From Simiduia agarivorans SA1 = DSM 21679 (GTDB lineage Bacteria > Pseudomonadota > Gammaproteobacteria > Pseudomonadales > Cellvibrionaceae), in the NCBI RefSeq assembly GCF_000305785.2, contig NC_018868.3, forward strand, positions 186,001 to 250,000: DNA of 64,000 nucleotides, in the 5' to 3' direction. Shown here piece after piece: positions 33,788-42,925 of the stretch. Position numbers and translations under genes: made by a program. The notes under the pieces were generated by a model, which did not search any database, was not told where the DNA came from, and saw nothing but the letters and a program-made list of their open reading frames with translations. Position 1 is the stretch's first letter, and each line of letters begins with the position of its first letter.

Positions 33788-34707
33788 CGATGGGTCCGGC
33801 TGCCAAAATGTTGTTGAACGAAGGGGGCCAGCGGAGTCGCCGTGTCCAGTAAATAATACCGGATGCCCAATCGAGCACAGCAGGCTTCCACAGCTTGTTG
33901 TCTCGCTAACCAATGTCGGTTAAAGGTTTTGGCCAAAGCGGGATTCAGCGCAATGGCTTCACCGCCGGCGCTGACAGACAGCTCGCCATCGCCGGGCCAG
34001 TGACGCTCCAGTGGGTCGTGTATCTGAAACACCAGGGTGTCGTTGTGGCGCTGGATCAATGCCAGCGACTTTTCACAGTCCGCATCCCAGTCATGAAAAT
34101 CGCTGATCAACACCAGGGTGGCGCCCGGTTTGGCTGCACGCCGTGCATCAGACAGCCAGCTGGCGAGACTCGACTCTTGGTCACTGGCGGTGGGCGAGTG
34201 CAACTGATGGTTGCATTGGTGCAGCCGATGAATGAGGGCCAGCGCCGCGTGTTGGGAGCCTTGTGCCCGGTCGTCCTGGACGCCGCTTGCGTGTGCGATC
34301 AGGCCGCCAACCTTGTCGCCGCTGGCGCTTACAGACCAACTGAGTAATGCGCCCAACTGGGCCGCGTAGACCGATTTAAAGCAGCGTCGGGAACCAAAAA
34401 ACATCGCTGCCCGCTGATCAATCATAAAAAACACCGGGCGCTGGCGCTCTTCCACAAATAATTTGGTGTGTGGTTTCTGTGTGCGCGCGGTCACCCGCCA
34501 GTCGATACTGCGGACATCATCGCCGGGTTGATAGGGCCTGACCTCGGCAAATTCCATGCCCCGACCCCGCAACCGGCTGGCGTGGCCACCCGCCAGGGCT
34601 GAACGCGGTTGGCGCCGGTGGAACAGCGACAAACCCTTGGCGGCTTGGCGGGTGGCCAGCAACAGAGGCAACTCGGTGTAGGCGCCTTTCGGCTCTAACG
34701 TATCCAT
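33784..34707 (-). CDS. DUF58 protein of the MoxR operon
   Basis: A 307-residue protein with the DUF58 core signature in REYQPGDDVR-like form (RPYQPGDDVRSIDWRVTAR, about 58-76) followed by a VWA-like fold with FMIDQRAAM and LVLISDFHDW. DUF58 proteins accompany MoxR ATPases in nearly all such operons; they probably act as its partner. It starts 7 bp after moxR ends and couples to DUF4381 by ATGA. Confidence 0.9.
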   Translation of the reverse strand: MDTLEPKGAYTELPLLLATRQAAKGLSLFHRRQPRSALAGGHASRLRGRGMEFAEVRPYQPGDDVRSIDWRVTARTQKPHTKLFVEERQRPVFFMIDQRAAMFFGSRRCFKSVYAAQLGALLSWSVSASGDKVGGLIAHASGVQDDRAQGSQHAALALIHRLHQCNHQLHSPTASDQESSLASWLSDARRAAKPGATLVLISDFHDWDADCEKSLALIQRHNDTLVFQIHDPLERHWPGDGELSVSAGGEAIALNPALAKTFNRHWLARQQAVEACCARLGIRYYLLDTATPLAPFVQQHFGSRTHR

Positions 34708-34714
34708 AGTGAAC

Positions 34715-35674
34715 TCAGGCCGCAGTCACAACCCCAAGCAGCTTTTCAATGACCTGATCAGCATTGATGCCTTCGGCCTCCGCTTCAAACGTGAGGATAA
34801 TACGGTGTCGCAAAACATCGGTTGCCAGCGCCTGGACGTCATCGGGGGTGACAAAGTCCCGACCTTGCATCCAGGCCCGGGCTCTGGCCACGCGCTCAAG
34901 CGCAAGTGTACCCCTTGGACTGGCGCCATATTCCAACCACTGGGCCAATTGACTGTCGTATTTTGCGGGTTGGCGGGTGGCGTCGATCAGGTGCACGATG
35001 TAGTCCTCAATGGCCTCGGCCATGTGGATTTCCATCAGTTCGCGGCGCGCCTGCAACAGCGAGGTCTCAGAAATTTTGACCGGCGGCTGTGCGATCTGTG
35101 CCAGGTTTTCATTGCGCACCAACCGCAGGATCTGGCGCTCGGCCTCGGGACTCGGATAGGCCACCTTGACGTGCATGAGGAATCGATCGAGTTGGGCTTC
35201 GGGCAGCGGGTAGGTCCCTTCCTGTTCAATCGGGTTCTGGGTTGCCATGACCAGGAACAGTCCCGGCAAAGGATAAGTCTGCCGGCCCACAGTGATTTGC
35301 CGTTCCGCCATGGCTTCAAGCAGCGCTGACTGCACTTTGGCGGGCGCACGGTTGATTTCGTCTGCCAGCACCAGGTTGTGGAAGATAGGACCTTGCTGGA
35401 ATTCGAAGGTTCCGGTCTGGGCCCGGTAGATATCGGTACCTGTGACATCGGACGGCAGCAAGTCGGGCGTGAATTGGATGCGGTGAAAACTGCCTTCGAT
35501 GCCATCGCTCAGAAGCTTAATGGCTTTGGTTTTGGCCAATCCGGGCGCACCTTCCACCAACAAATGACCATCGGCCAGCAGTGCAATAAATAGCCGGTCT
35601 ACCAAGGCCTCTTGGCCAACAATTTGATCGTTCAGCCAATTTCTTAAATTCAGTACATGCGCTTGTGTGGTCAT
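34715..35674 (-). CDS. MoxR-family AAA+ ATPase
   Basis: A 319-residue AAA+ ATPase. Walker A is degenerate in the MoxR manner (GAPGLAKTKA), Walker B is LVLADEINRAP, sensor 1 is MATQNPIEQEG and the arginine-finger region is PEAQLDRFL. MoxR ATPases act as chaperones that load metals or assemble complexes with VWA partners, which here are the next genes. AAGGA precedes ATG 35674. It heads the six-gene operon down to batD and is divergent from gdhB. Confidence 0.9.
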   Translation of the reverse strand: MTTQAHVLNLRNWLNDQIVGQEALVDRLFIALLADGHLLVEGAPGLAKTKAIKLLSDGIEGSFHRIQFTPDLLPSDVTGTDIYRAQTGTFEFQQGPIFHNLVLADEINRAPAKVQSALLEAMAERQITVGRQTYPLPGLFLVMATQNPIEQEGTYPLPEAQLDRFLMHVKVAYPSPEAERQILRLVRNENLAQIAQPPVKISETSLLQARRELMEIHMAEAIEDYIVHLIDATRQPAKYDSQLAQWLEYGASPRGTLALERVARARAWMQGRDFVTPDDVQALATDVLRHRIILTFEAEAEGINADQVIEKLLGVVTAA

Positions 35675-35915
35675 GGGTCCTTCGTTCGTTATAGCTGTCA
35701 AAATGGCCCATCGGTCACGTTGGGTCCCTCAAAGCTAATGTTGGGTCTTCAAAGCCGGTTACAAGGTCTTGAATTCTCTTAAGTGGTCTATGCTTTGTAA
35801 AGCGCGAATCTGGGGTTGATTTGTGGTTAATTTCCACCTCCGTAGGCGCCAGGGACCTGCAGTTCAGAACAAGCAGGGCAGGTCAACTGCCAAAATCAGG
35901 TGCAACTACGGGGTG

Positions 35916-38900
35916 ATGGACACCCTCTGGAGTCGATTCGTGGATACAAGTTTGGTGGCAACCGACAGCAAGCAAGCCTTTATGGAGCAATTGCTTGGAT
36001 TGATCAAGCAGCGCTACAGCGCCGAGGAAGCTGAGCCCCTGGCTGCCTTTGCAACCGATTATTACGACTTATTCCCCATTGATGAGCTTGAAGGCCGCAA
36101 AATCAGCGATATCTGCGGGTGCCTGTACGGTTGGTGGAGCATGATCGCTGATCGGCCGGACGACGGCAAAGCCAAGGTCCGTGTGTTTAACCCCAATCTT
36201 GATGAGGACGATTGGCTGTGCCCGCACACGGTGGTGGCGGTGTTGCAAAAGGATATGCCGTTCCTGGTGGATTCCTTGCGCATGGAGCTGAACCGTCGCG
36301 GCATTACTGTGCACGGGGTGTATTCCAGTATTCACCTGATCGGGCGCGACAAAAAAATGCAGCGGGTGGCCACCTTGCCGCGCGCGGCAAAGGCGCCCAA
36401 CACCAAGGGTGTGGAGTACCACAAAGAGGCGTTGGTTTACTTTGAGGTCAATCTGCACACCGACCCCAAGGAAATGGCCGAAATTGCCGGTAGCTTGTCC
36501 GATGTGCTGGAAGATGTATCTGTCGTGGTGGCCGATTACAAACCCATGCTTGCCGCGGTTGCCAATGTGGTGGCAGAGCTGGAGAAAGTGCCCGACAGCG
36601 AGCACGTGGTGGACCTGGAGGAAAGCCGCGAATTTGTGCGCTGGCTGGGTGAAGGCCATTTCACCTTTATGGCCTATTCGGAATACGAATTTTTTGACCA
36701 GGACGGTAACCGGGCGTTGCGTGAAGTCACCGACAAGCGTTTGGGGCTGTTCCGCCATCACGCCAAAGATACCGGTCCGGTCTCGATTGACGACTTCAAC
36801 CCCGGTATGGCCCGCTTCCACCTCACACCCAAGGTGTTGGCGTTTTCCAAGTCATCGGTGCGCTCGCGTGTGCACCGTCATGCCTACTCCGACTATGTGG
36901 TGGTCAAGCGTTATCAAAAAGGCAAAGTGGTGGGCGAGTGCCGTTTTATGGGCTTGTATACCTCGCCGGTGTATACCTTGAGCCCCACCCGTATTCCGCT
37001 GATCCGCAAAAAAGTCGAGCAGGTCGTGAGTCGTGCCAACCTCGACCCACAAAGCCACGACTGTAAAGCGTTGAAGCAGGTGCTGGAAACCTTTCCGCGC
37101 GATGAATTATTCCAAAGCAGTGGGTCCGAGTTGTTTGAAACCGCTGTCGGCGTGGTGCGGATCAATGAGCGCTATCGCGTGCGGCTGTTCATGCGCCGCG
37201 ATCCCTATGGCAAGTTTGTCAATGCACTGGTGTATGTCCCGCGCGATATTTTTTCTACGGCCATTCGCGTGCGCATTCAGGACCTGATCAGCAAAGCCAT
37301 CAACGCCAAAGAGTGTGAATTCACCACCTATTTCAGCGAGTCGATTCTGGCGCGGGCGCACCTGGTTTTCCGGGTCGATCCAAATAAGCCCATTGAGTAC
37401 GACGTTAAAAAGCTGCAGGATAAAATTGTCGACATCACCCGCACCTGGGAAGACCACCTGCATTCCGCACTGGTCGAGAATCATGGCGAGGAAAAAGGTG
37501 CAAGCCTGTTCAAGGCCTATCAGCATGCGTTTTCGAGTGCTTATAAAGAGCACTTTGATGCGCGCGCCGCGGTGTTTGATATCGAAACCATGCGCAAAAT
37601 CGACAGCCCCGAGTCGCTGGGGATGAGTTTCTATCAGCCTGTGGGTTCCGAGAAGCACGAGTTCCGGTTCAAAGTCTTTCAGCGCAACAAGACGTTGGAG
37701 CTGTCCGAGGTTATTCCGGTGTTGGAGCGCATGGGTATGCGTGTCATCGGCGAGCATCCCTATCTGATAGATTTGGGAGAAGAACGCTATTGGATGCACG
37801 ATTTCGAACTGGTCTATGATTTGCCGGCAGATGTCGACATCCAAAGCGCACGTTTCTTGTTTCAGGAAGCGTTTGCAGCGGTATGGTCCGAAAAAACAGA
37901 GAGCGACAGCTTTAACCAGCTGGTGTTGGGTGCGTCCCTCAATTGGCGCGAAGTGCTGGTGCTGCGGATTTATGCGCGTTACATGAAACAGACCGCATTC
38001 AATTTCAGCCAGAGCTACATTGCCAACACGCTGGCCAATCACATGGGGATAACCCGCAATCTGGTGGCTTTATTCAAAGCCCGGTTTGATCCGTCTGAAA
38101 CTGAATCGCTTTCGGCGTCGAAAAAACGCTGTGCGGAATTGCAGGCCAATATTCTCGATGCGCTGGATCAGGTGGATAACCTGAACGAAGACCGCATTAT
38201 TCGCCGCTATCTGGATATGATCAACGGTAGCTTGCGGACCAATTTCTTCCAGGTCAGTCAGGACGGTGGATTCAAGGATTATGTGTCCATTAAGTTTGCG
38301 CCGCGCACCATTGCCGAGATTCCCGAACCGCGGCCAATGTATGAAATCTTCGTCTACTCGCCGCGTATAGAAGGCGTACATTTGCGAGGGGGGGCGGTCG
38401 CCCGCGGTGGCCTGCGTTGGTCCGATCGCTTACAGGATTACCGCACCGAGGTGCTTGGGCTGGTCAAGGCACAACAGGTAAAAAATGCGGTCATCGTGCC
38501 GAATGGTGCAAAAGGCGGTTTTGTTTCCAAACAGAAACCCAAAGGCGGTGACCGCGAAGCGATTCAGCGTGAAGGTATTGAGTGTTACAAAATTTTCATC
38601 CGTGGTTTGCTGGATGTCACCGATAACCTGATTGACGGCGAATTGGTGCCGCCCAAGGCTGTGGTGCGTCACGATGGTGACGATCCCTACCTGGTGGTGG
38701 CGGCCGATAAAGGCACGGCGACCTTTTCCGACATTGCCAACAGTATTTCTGCCGAATACGGCCATTGGTTGGGCGATGCTTTTGCGTCTGGCGGCAGCCA
38801 GGGATACGACCACAAGGGCATGGGCATTACTGCCCGCGGCGCCTGGGTGGGTGTGAAACGCCATTTTATGGAGAAGGGGATCAATACCCAGACGACGGAT

Positions 38901-40814
38901 TTCACCGTGATCGGTATTGGCGACATGGCCGGCGATGTGTTTGGTAATGGCATGCTGATGTCTGAACACATTTGTCTGACGGCCGCCTTTAACCACCTGC
39001 ACATCTTCATTGATCCTACGCCGGATTCGGCCAAGTCGTTCAAGGAGCGTAAGCGTTTATTTGAACTGCCGCGCTCTAGTTGGACTGACTACGATCGCAA
39101 ACTGATTTCTGCTGGCGGTGGTATTTTTGAGCGATCGGCCAAATCGATATCGATTACCCCAGAGATGAAAAAGGCGTTCTCGATCAAGGAAGACAAGCTT
39201 ACCCCCACCGAATTGATTTCTGCGTTGCTGAGGGCACCCGTGGACCTGATCTGGAACGGAGGCATTGGTACTTATGTCAAATCCGGTACTGAGTCACACG
39301 CCCAAGTGGGCGACAAGGCCAATGACGGCTTGCGTGTGAACGGTGGTGAGTTGCGCTGCAAAGTGTTTGGTGAGGGCGGCAATCTGGGCATGACACAGTT
39401 GGGCCGGATTGAATTCTGTCTCAATGGCGGGGCCTGTAATACCGACTTTATAGATAACTCGGCCGGCGTGGATTGTTCCGACCATGAGGTTAACGTCAAG
39501 ATTCTGCTCAACGAAGTGGTGTCTGCCGGCAATCTCACGGAAAAACAGCGTAATGCCTTGTTGGAACAAATGACCGACAACGTAGCCGACCTGGTGTTGT
39601 ACAACAATTATCGCCAGACTCAGGCAATCAGTATTGCCCAGTTCCAATCGCGCCAGCGCGTGGGTGAATACCGTCGCTTTATCAATGCACTGGAAGCCAA
39701 TGGCCGCCTGAACCGCGCGCTGGAGTTTTTGCCGCCGGATGATGTGTTGGTAGAGCGCCAGTCACAGGGTAAATCCCTGACCCGGCCTGAATTGTCGGTA
39801 TTGGTGTCCTACGCCAAGGTTCAGCTTAAAGAGGAGCTGGCGGTACCCGAAATTACCGAAGATGTATTCATCGCCCGTTTGGTGGAAACCGCGTTTCCGC
39901 TGGCCGTGCGCGAACGCTACAGCGAGCAGATGTACAACCACCGTCTGCGGGCAGAGATTATTGCGACCCAATTGGCCAACGACATGGTCAATATCATGGG
40001 CATTAATTTCTGTCAGCGGCAAATGGAGTCCACCGGTGCCAAGCCTGCGGAAGTGGCGCGCGCTTATGTGGCCGCTCGCGAAGTGTATGCATTGGATGAT
40101 TTCTGGCGCGACATTGAAGCACTCGATTTCAAGGTTGATGCTCAGATTCAGCTGGAGGTGATGAGCCGCATGATGCGCCGTATCCGGCGCGCTACCCGCT
40201 GGTTCCTGCGCAATCGTCGGGCCACGCTGGATGTCACGACCGAGGTCAAAGCGTTCGGTGAACCGCTCACCAAACTGCGCAAAGCGTTACCCGGCATAGT
40301 CCGGGGTGAGCCGAAAAAGCAGTGGCAGCGCGAGTCCAAGCGCCTGAAGGCGGCCGGCGTTCCCGAAGATGTGGCAGCCCGCGCGTCCATTCCCATTAAC
40401 GTGGCGCCCGGTCTGAGCATGGTGGAAGCCGCAGTGCAATCCGGCACCGATATTCTGCGGGTGGCCGAAATTCATATGGCGGTCAGTGATTATCTGGGAC
40501 TGGATTGGTTCGCCGACCAGATTTCCGACGTCAAAGTGGAAAACTACTGGCAGTCCATGGCCCGGGAGGCATTCCTGGATGATCTGGACTCTCAACTACG
40601 CACGATTACGGTTTCGCTTATCAAGGGCAGCGATGCCAAGCAGGCAATTGATACGACTATTGAGACCTGGGCAGAAAAGCATAAGGTATTAGTGGATCGC
40701 TGGCGCACCATGATTGCCGACCTCAAGGGCAATACGGGAACCGATTACGCGATTTTCTCCGTAGCCCTGCGCGAACTGCTGGACCTGGCGCAAGCGAGTC
40801 ACTTTTCCAACTGA
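35916..40814 (+). CDS. gdhB: NAD-specific glutamate dehydrogenase, 180-kDa class
   Basis: About 1632 residues of the very large GDH class (Pseudomonas GdhB type), which oxidatively deaminates L-glutamate to 2-oxoglutarate. The N-terminal half holds ACT-like regulatory regions; the catalytic core carries VARGGLRWSDR, then GAKGGFV with the active lysine, and later GIGDMAGDVFGNGML in the NAD-binding part. I chose ATG 35916, which matches the family's usual N-terminus better than a GTG at 35823. A possible -10 (TATGCT) lies at 35789-35794. The stop overlaps the DUF2835 ATG as TGATG. Confidence 0.9.
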   Translation: MDTLWSRFVDTSLVATDSKQAFMEQLLGLIKQRYSAEEAEPLAAFATDYYDLFPIDELEGRKISDICGCLYGWWSMIADRPDDGKAKVRVFNPNLDEDDWLCPHTVVAVLQKDMPFLVDSLRMELNRRGITVHGVYSSIHLIGRDKKMQRVATLPRAAKAPNTKGVEYHKEALVYFEVNLHTDPKEMAEIAGSLSDVLEDVSVVVADYKPMLAAVANVVAELEKVPDSEHVVDLEESREFVRWLGEGHFTFMAYSEYEFFDQDGNRALREVTDKRLGLFRHHAKDTGPVSIDDFNPGMARFHLTPKVLAFSKSSVRSRVHRHAYSDYVVVKRYQKGKVVGECRFMGLYTSPVYTLSPTRIPLIRKKVEQVVSRANLDPQSHDCKALKQVLETFPRDELFQSSGSELFETAVGVVRINERYRVRLFMRRDPYGKFVNALVYVPRDIFSTAIRVRIQDLISKAINAKECEFTTYFSESILARAHLVFRVDPNKPIEYDVKKLQDKIVDITRTWEDHLHSALVENHGEEKGASLFKAYQHAFSSAYKEHFDARAAVFDIETMRKIDSPESLGMSFYQPVGSEKHEFRFKVFQRNKTLELSEVIPVLERMGMRVIGEHPYLIDLGEERYWMHDFELVYDLPADVDIQSARFLFQEAFAAVWSEKTESDSFNQLVLGASLNWREVLVLRIYARYMKQTAFNFSQSYIANTLANHMGITRNLVALFKARFDPSETESLSASKKRCAELQANILDALDQVDNLNEDRIIRRYLDMINGSLRTNFFQVSQDGGFKDYVSIKFAPRTIAEIPEPRPMYEIFVYSPRIEGVHLRGGAVARGGLRWSDRLQDYRTEVLGLVKAQQVKNAVIVPNGAKGGFVSKQKPKGGDREAIQREGIECYKIFIRGLLDVTDNLIDGELVPPKAVVRHDGDDPYLVVAADKGTATFSDIANSISAEYGHWLGDAFASGGSQGYDHKGMGITARGAWVGVKRHFMEKGINTQTTDFTVIGIGDMAGDVFGNGMLMSEHICLTAAFNHLHIFIDPTPDSAKSFKERKRLFELPRSSWTDYDRKLISAGGGIFERSAKSISITPEMKKAFSIKEDKLTPTELISALLRAPVDLIWNGGIGTYVKSGTESHAQVGDKANDGLRVNGGELRCKVFGEGGNLGMTQLGRIEFCLNGGACNTDFIDNSAGVDCSDHEVNVKILLNEVVSAGNLTEKQRNALLEQMTDNVADLVLYNNYRQTQAISIAQFQSRQRVGEYRRFINALEANGRLNRALEFLPPDDVLVERQSQGKSLTRPELSVLVSYAKVQLKEELAVPEITEDVFIARLVETAFPLAVRERYSEQMYNHRLRAEIIATQLANDMVNIMGINFCQRQMESTGAKPAEVARAYVAAREVYALDDFWRDIEALDFKVDAQIQLEVMSRMMRRIRRATRWFLRNRRATLDVTTEVKAFGEPLTKLRKALPGIVRGEPKKQWQRESKRLKAAGVPEDVAARASIPINVAPGLSMVEAAVQSGTDILRVAEIHMAVSDYLGLDWFADQISDVKVENYWQSMAREAFLDDLDSQLRTITVSLIKGSDAKQAIDTTIETWAEKHKVLVDRWRTMIADLKGNTGTDYAIFSVALRELLDLAQASHFSN

Positions 40815-41050
40815 TGGCGTCGGTGGTCGTCGATCTTCAGATCGGCCCTGAGGCACTGAAAACACTCTACCGGGGCGGTGCCCCGGTGGTTGTGGCGCGT
40901 GCTCTGGACGGCCGCCGAATCCGTTTTCCCGCCAGCCACTTGCGCCCCTATATATCGGCGCACGGGGTGGCGGGGCGTTTTTGTCTCGAATTCGACCACA
41001 ATTTCCGTTTGACCCGGTTCTATCCGGTGGATCCCCAGTCGCACCCCTGA
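40814..41050 (+). CDS. DUF2835 family protein
   Basis: A 78-residue protein with the DUF2835 pattern LYRGGAPVVVARALDGRRIRFPASHLRPY split here as LYRGGA, GRRIRFPA and HLRPY. It is small, soluble and beta-rich. Function unknown. Its ATG overlaps the gdhB stop (TGATG), so it is translated by coupling with gdhB. Confidence 0.85.
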   Translation: MASVVVDLQIGPEALKTLYRGGAPVVVARALDGRRIRFPASHLRPYISAHGVAGRFCLEFDHNFRLTRFYPVDPQSHP

Positions 41051-41092
41051 ACAGATTCCAGTATCCTTGCGCGGTCCAACGAGGAGATATTC

Positions 41093-42109
41093 ATGTACGC
41101 TCTGGCCCGTAAAGTACTTTTTGCTATCAACCCTGAATCATCCCACCATCTGGCACTAGACATGCTTGGTGCGCTTGAGCGCATGCAGCTGCTGGGCGTA
41201 TTTGCGCCGGCTGTGGCCGCCAGGCCAACCGAGGTGATGGGCCTCCAGTTTCCGAATGCCGTGGGTATGGCCGCGGGCCTGGATAAAAATGGCGACTACT
41301 TCAACGCGCTCGGCAAGCTGGGATTCGGCCATGTGGAAATCGGTACAGTCACCCCACGGCCACAGCCTGGCAACCCGAAACCCCGCCTGTTTCGTTTGCC
41401 CGACCAGCAAGCCATCATCAATCGTATGGGCTTTAACAACAAAGGTGTGGACCACCTGGTCAGCCAGGTAAAGCGTCGCCGCTTTGACGGCATACTGGGA
41501 ATCAATATCGGCAAAAACGCTGACACGCCCGTAGAATCCGCGGTAAACGATTACATTATCGGCATGGAAAAAGTGTATCCCTATGCCGATTACATCACGG
41601 TGAATATCTCCTCCCCGAACACGCCCGGCCTGCGCAATCTTCAGTACGGTGAAACGCTCACCGCATTGTTGAGTGAGTTGAAAGAACAGCAGGCCATGCA
41701 TGCGCAGACGGTGGGTAAATACGTGCCGGTGGCCGTTAAAATTGCGCCGGATATGACCGCAGAAGAAGTGGGACAGGTGGCGGAGACCCTGTTGGCGGTA
41801 GAGGTGGATGGCGTGATTGCCACTAACACCACCATAGGCCGCGAAGGCGTGCAGGGGGCGTTGCATGCAGAAGAGGCTGGTGGGCTGAGTGGTGCCCCCG
41901 TGCGAGAGAAATCCACTACCGTGGTGCGGTTGCTCAGTGCGGCATTGGACCAGCAGATTCCGATTATCGGCGTTGGCGGTATTTGCTCGGGTGAAGATGC
42001 GGCGGAGAAGATTGCCGCAGGCGCGGCCTTGGTCCAGATTTACAGCGGGTTTATTTATCGGGGACCCGAGCTGATCGCCGAAGCGGCGGATGCCATTGCA
42101 TCGCTCTGA
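41093..42109 (+). CDS. pyrD: dihydroorotate dehydrogenase (quinone), class 2
   Basis: A 338-residue class-2 DHODH, the membrane-associated step of pyrimidine synthesis that passes electrons to quinone. FMN-binding [12 protein letters not shown] near residue 62, the active-site Ser in [11 protein letters not shown] near 175 and the FMN phosphate loop [12 protein letters not shown] near 290 are present. GAGGAGA sits 6 nt upstream of the ATG. The N-terminal 40 residues form the quinone-tunnel helices expected of class 2. Confidence 0.95.
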   Translation: MYALARKVLFAINPESSHHLALDMLGALERMQLLGVFAPAVAARPTEVMGLQFPNAVGMAAGLDKNGDYFNALGKLGFGHVEIGTVTPRPQPGNPKPRLFRLPDQQAIINRMGFNNKGVDHLVSQVKRRRFDGILGINIGKNADTPVESAVNDYIIGMEKVYPYADYITVNISSPNTPGLRNLQYGETLTALLSELKEQQAMHAQTVGKYVPVAVKIAPDMTAEEVGQVAETLLAVEVDGVIATNTTIGREGVQGALHAEEAGGLSGAPVREKSTTVVRLLSAALDQQIPIIGVGGICSGEDAAEKIAAGAALVQIYSGFIYRGPELIAEAADAIASL

Positions 42110-42196
42110 TCGCTCCGTCGATACCGACGGCGACCCCTGGTGCACGTAATTTGCTGAATGTCAGAGCGGCATCAGCGTTTTTCAGCGGTGTCCTGG

Positions 42197-42222
42197 AAAA
42201 AGGGCGAACCCGTGTTCGCCCT
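42197..42222 (-). terminator. rho-independent terminator of rmf
   Basis: On the minus strand a perfect 9-bp stem (AGGGCGAAC, loop ACGG, GTTCGCCCT) runs straight into TTTTT, 23 bp after the rmf stop. On the plus strand the same hairpin lacks a T-run, so it mainly terminates rmf. Confidence 0.85.
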
Positions 42223-42244
42223 GTGAATGAATAAGTTCAGCGTT

Positions 42245-42448
42245 TTACAGGTTGCTGAGTTTCTGCGCACAGGCTGCGCGGTTGTAACCGTTCCACTGAT
42301 CTTCTCGCGCTTCGCGCCACCCGCTCATCCATTCCTGTCGTGCCTCGCCGGTGAGATGGGGGCAACCGTCGCGTGAGCGGCCTTTGATAGCAGCGCTATA
42401 GCCTCTGTTGAAGGCATGTTCGATCTGGCTACGTTTTTGTCTCTTCAT
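42245..42448 (-). CDS. rmf: ribosome modulation factor
   Basis: A 67-residue RMF starting MKRQKRSQIEHAFNRGY, with GRSRDGCPH and WMSGWREAR as in E. coli RMF. It dimerises 70S ribosomes into inactive 100S particles in stationary phase. The start at ATG 42448 matches the family; a longer frame from 42499 adds 17 unrelated residues. The C-terminal tail is longer than in E. coli. It has a terminator downstream and a long, structured region upstream that could carry control elements. Confidence 0.95.
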   Translation of the reverse strand: MKRQKRSQIEHAFNRGYSAAIKGRSRDGCPHLTGEARQEWMSGWREAREDQWNGYNRAACAQKLSNL

Positions 42449-42925
42449 ATAAACACCTGTGCTTGTGGAAAGTTGGAGTTCTGGTGTGCGCAGACGCACA
42501 GAGAGCCTGTGTCCTCCGGGACGGCCTTAAGCGAGTGTTGTGTGAATAGGCACGCACCGGTCATTGGTGCGGGCAATGAGAAGTCGTCTGTCAGTATCCT
42601 TGTTGCTAATGCTGCTGTCCCCGACCATAGCCCTGGGTGCGAGTGACCGTCGGGCAGGCTTACCTTGATTAACTCTGGCGACAGCAACCACGACCGCGAA
42701 CGCGGGGGCTGCTTCGCCAGAGGGGGTGTCCGTCATGACCGGCCACCAAGTCTGCTTTACGCAGGCATAGCGGGCGTTAACCCGTTACAATGGCGCCTTT
42801 TGACGGCGCGGGGTTCAGTACACCAAATTGCCGTCGGCTTGTGAATGAATTTAATGGTCTATGCTTAGCGCCTTTTATGGCATGTGAGCATAAACTCGGA
42901 GCTTAGAGGCTCAGGAAGTTAAAAC
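42449..42925. other. non-coding region between rmf and rlmKL
   Basis: A 477-bp gap without a convincing gene. It holds several inverted repeats: CGCACC/GGTGCG (42553-42571), the long composite hairpin at 42673-42722 and GCGCC/GGCGC near 42793-42809. A possible -10 TATGCT for rlmKL is at 42860-42865. The regulatory regions of both divergent genes must lie here. Confidence 0.5.
42673..42722 (-). ncRNA. structured RNA candidate in the rmf leader
   Basis: A perfect 9-bp outer stem (CTCTGGCGA/TCGCCAGAG) encloses CAGC/GCTG and CCGC-GAAC-GCGG, giving one long nested hairpin. It lies about 225 bp upstream of the rmf ATG on the rmf strand. A conserved 'rmf RNA motif' has been described upstream of rmf in Pseudomonas; whether this is the same structure I cannot tell. 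It lacks a T-run, so it is not a plain terminator. Confidence 0.35.

Noticed and set aside
36069..40595. Several long antisense frames inside gdhB
   Set aside because: They mirror the strong third-position GC bias of gdhB, lack ribosome sites and show no recognisable domain.
42115..42130. CCGTCG-ATAC-CGACGG hairpin as a pyrD terminator
   Set aside because: A perfect 6-bp stem but no T-run on either strand; kept out of the feature list as too weak.
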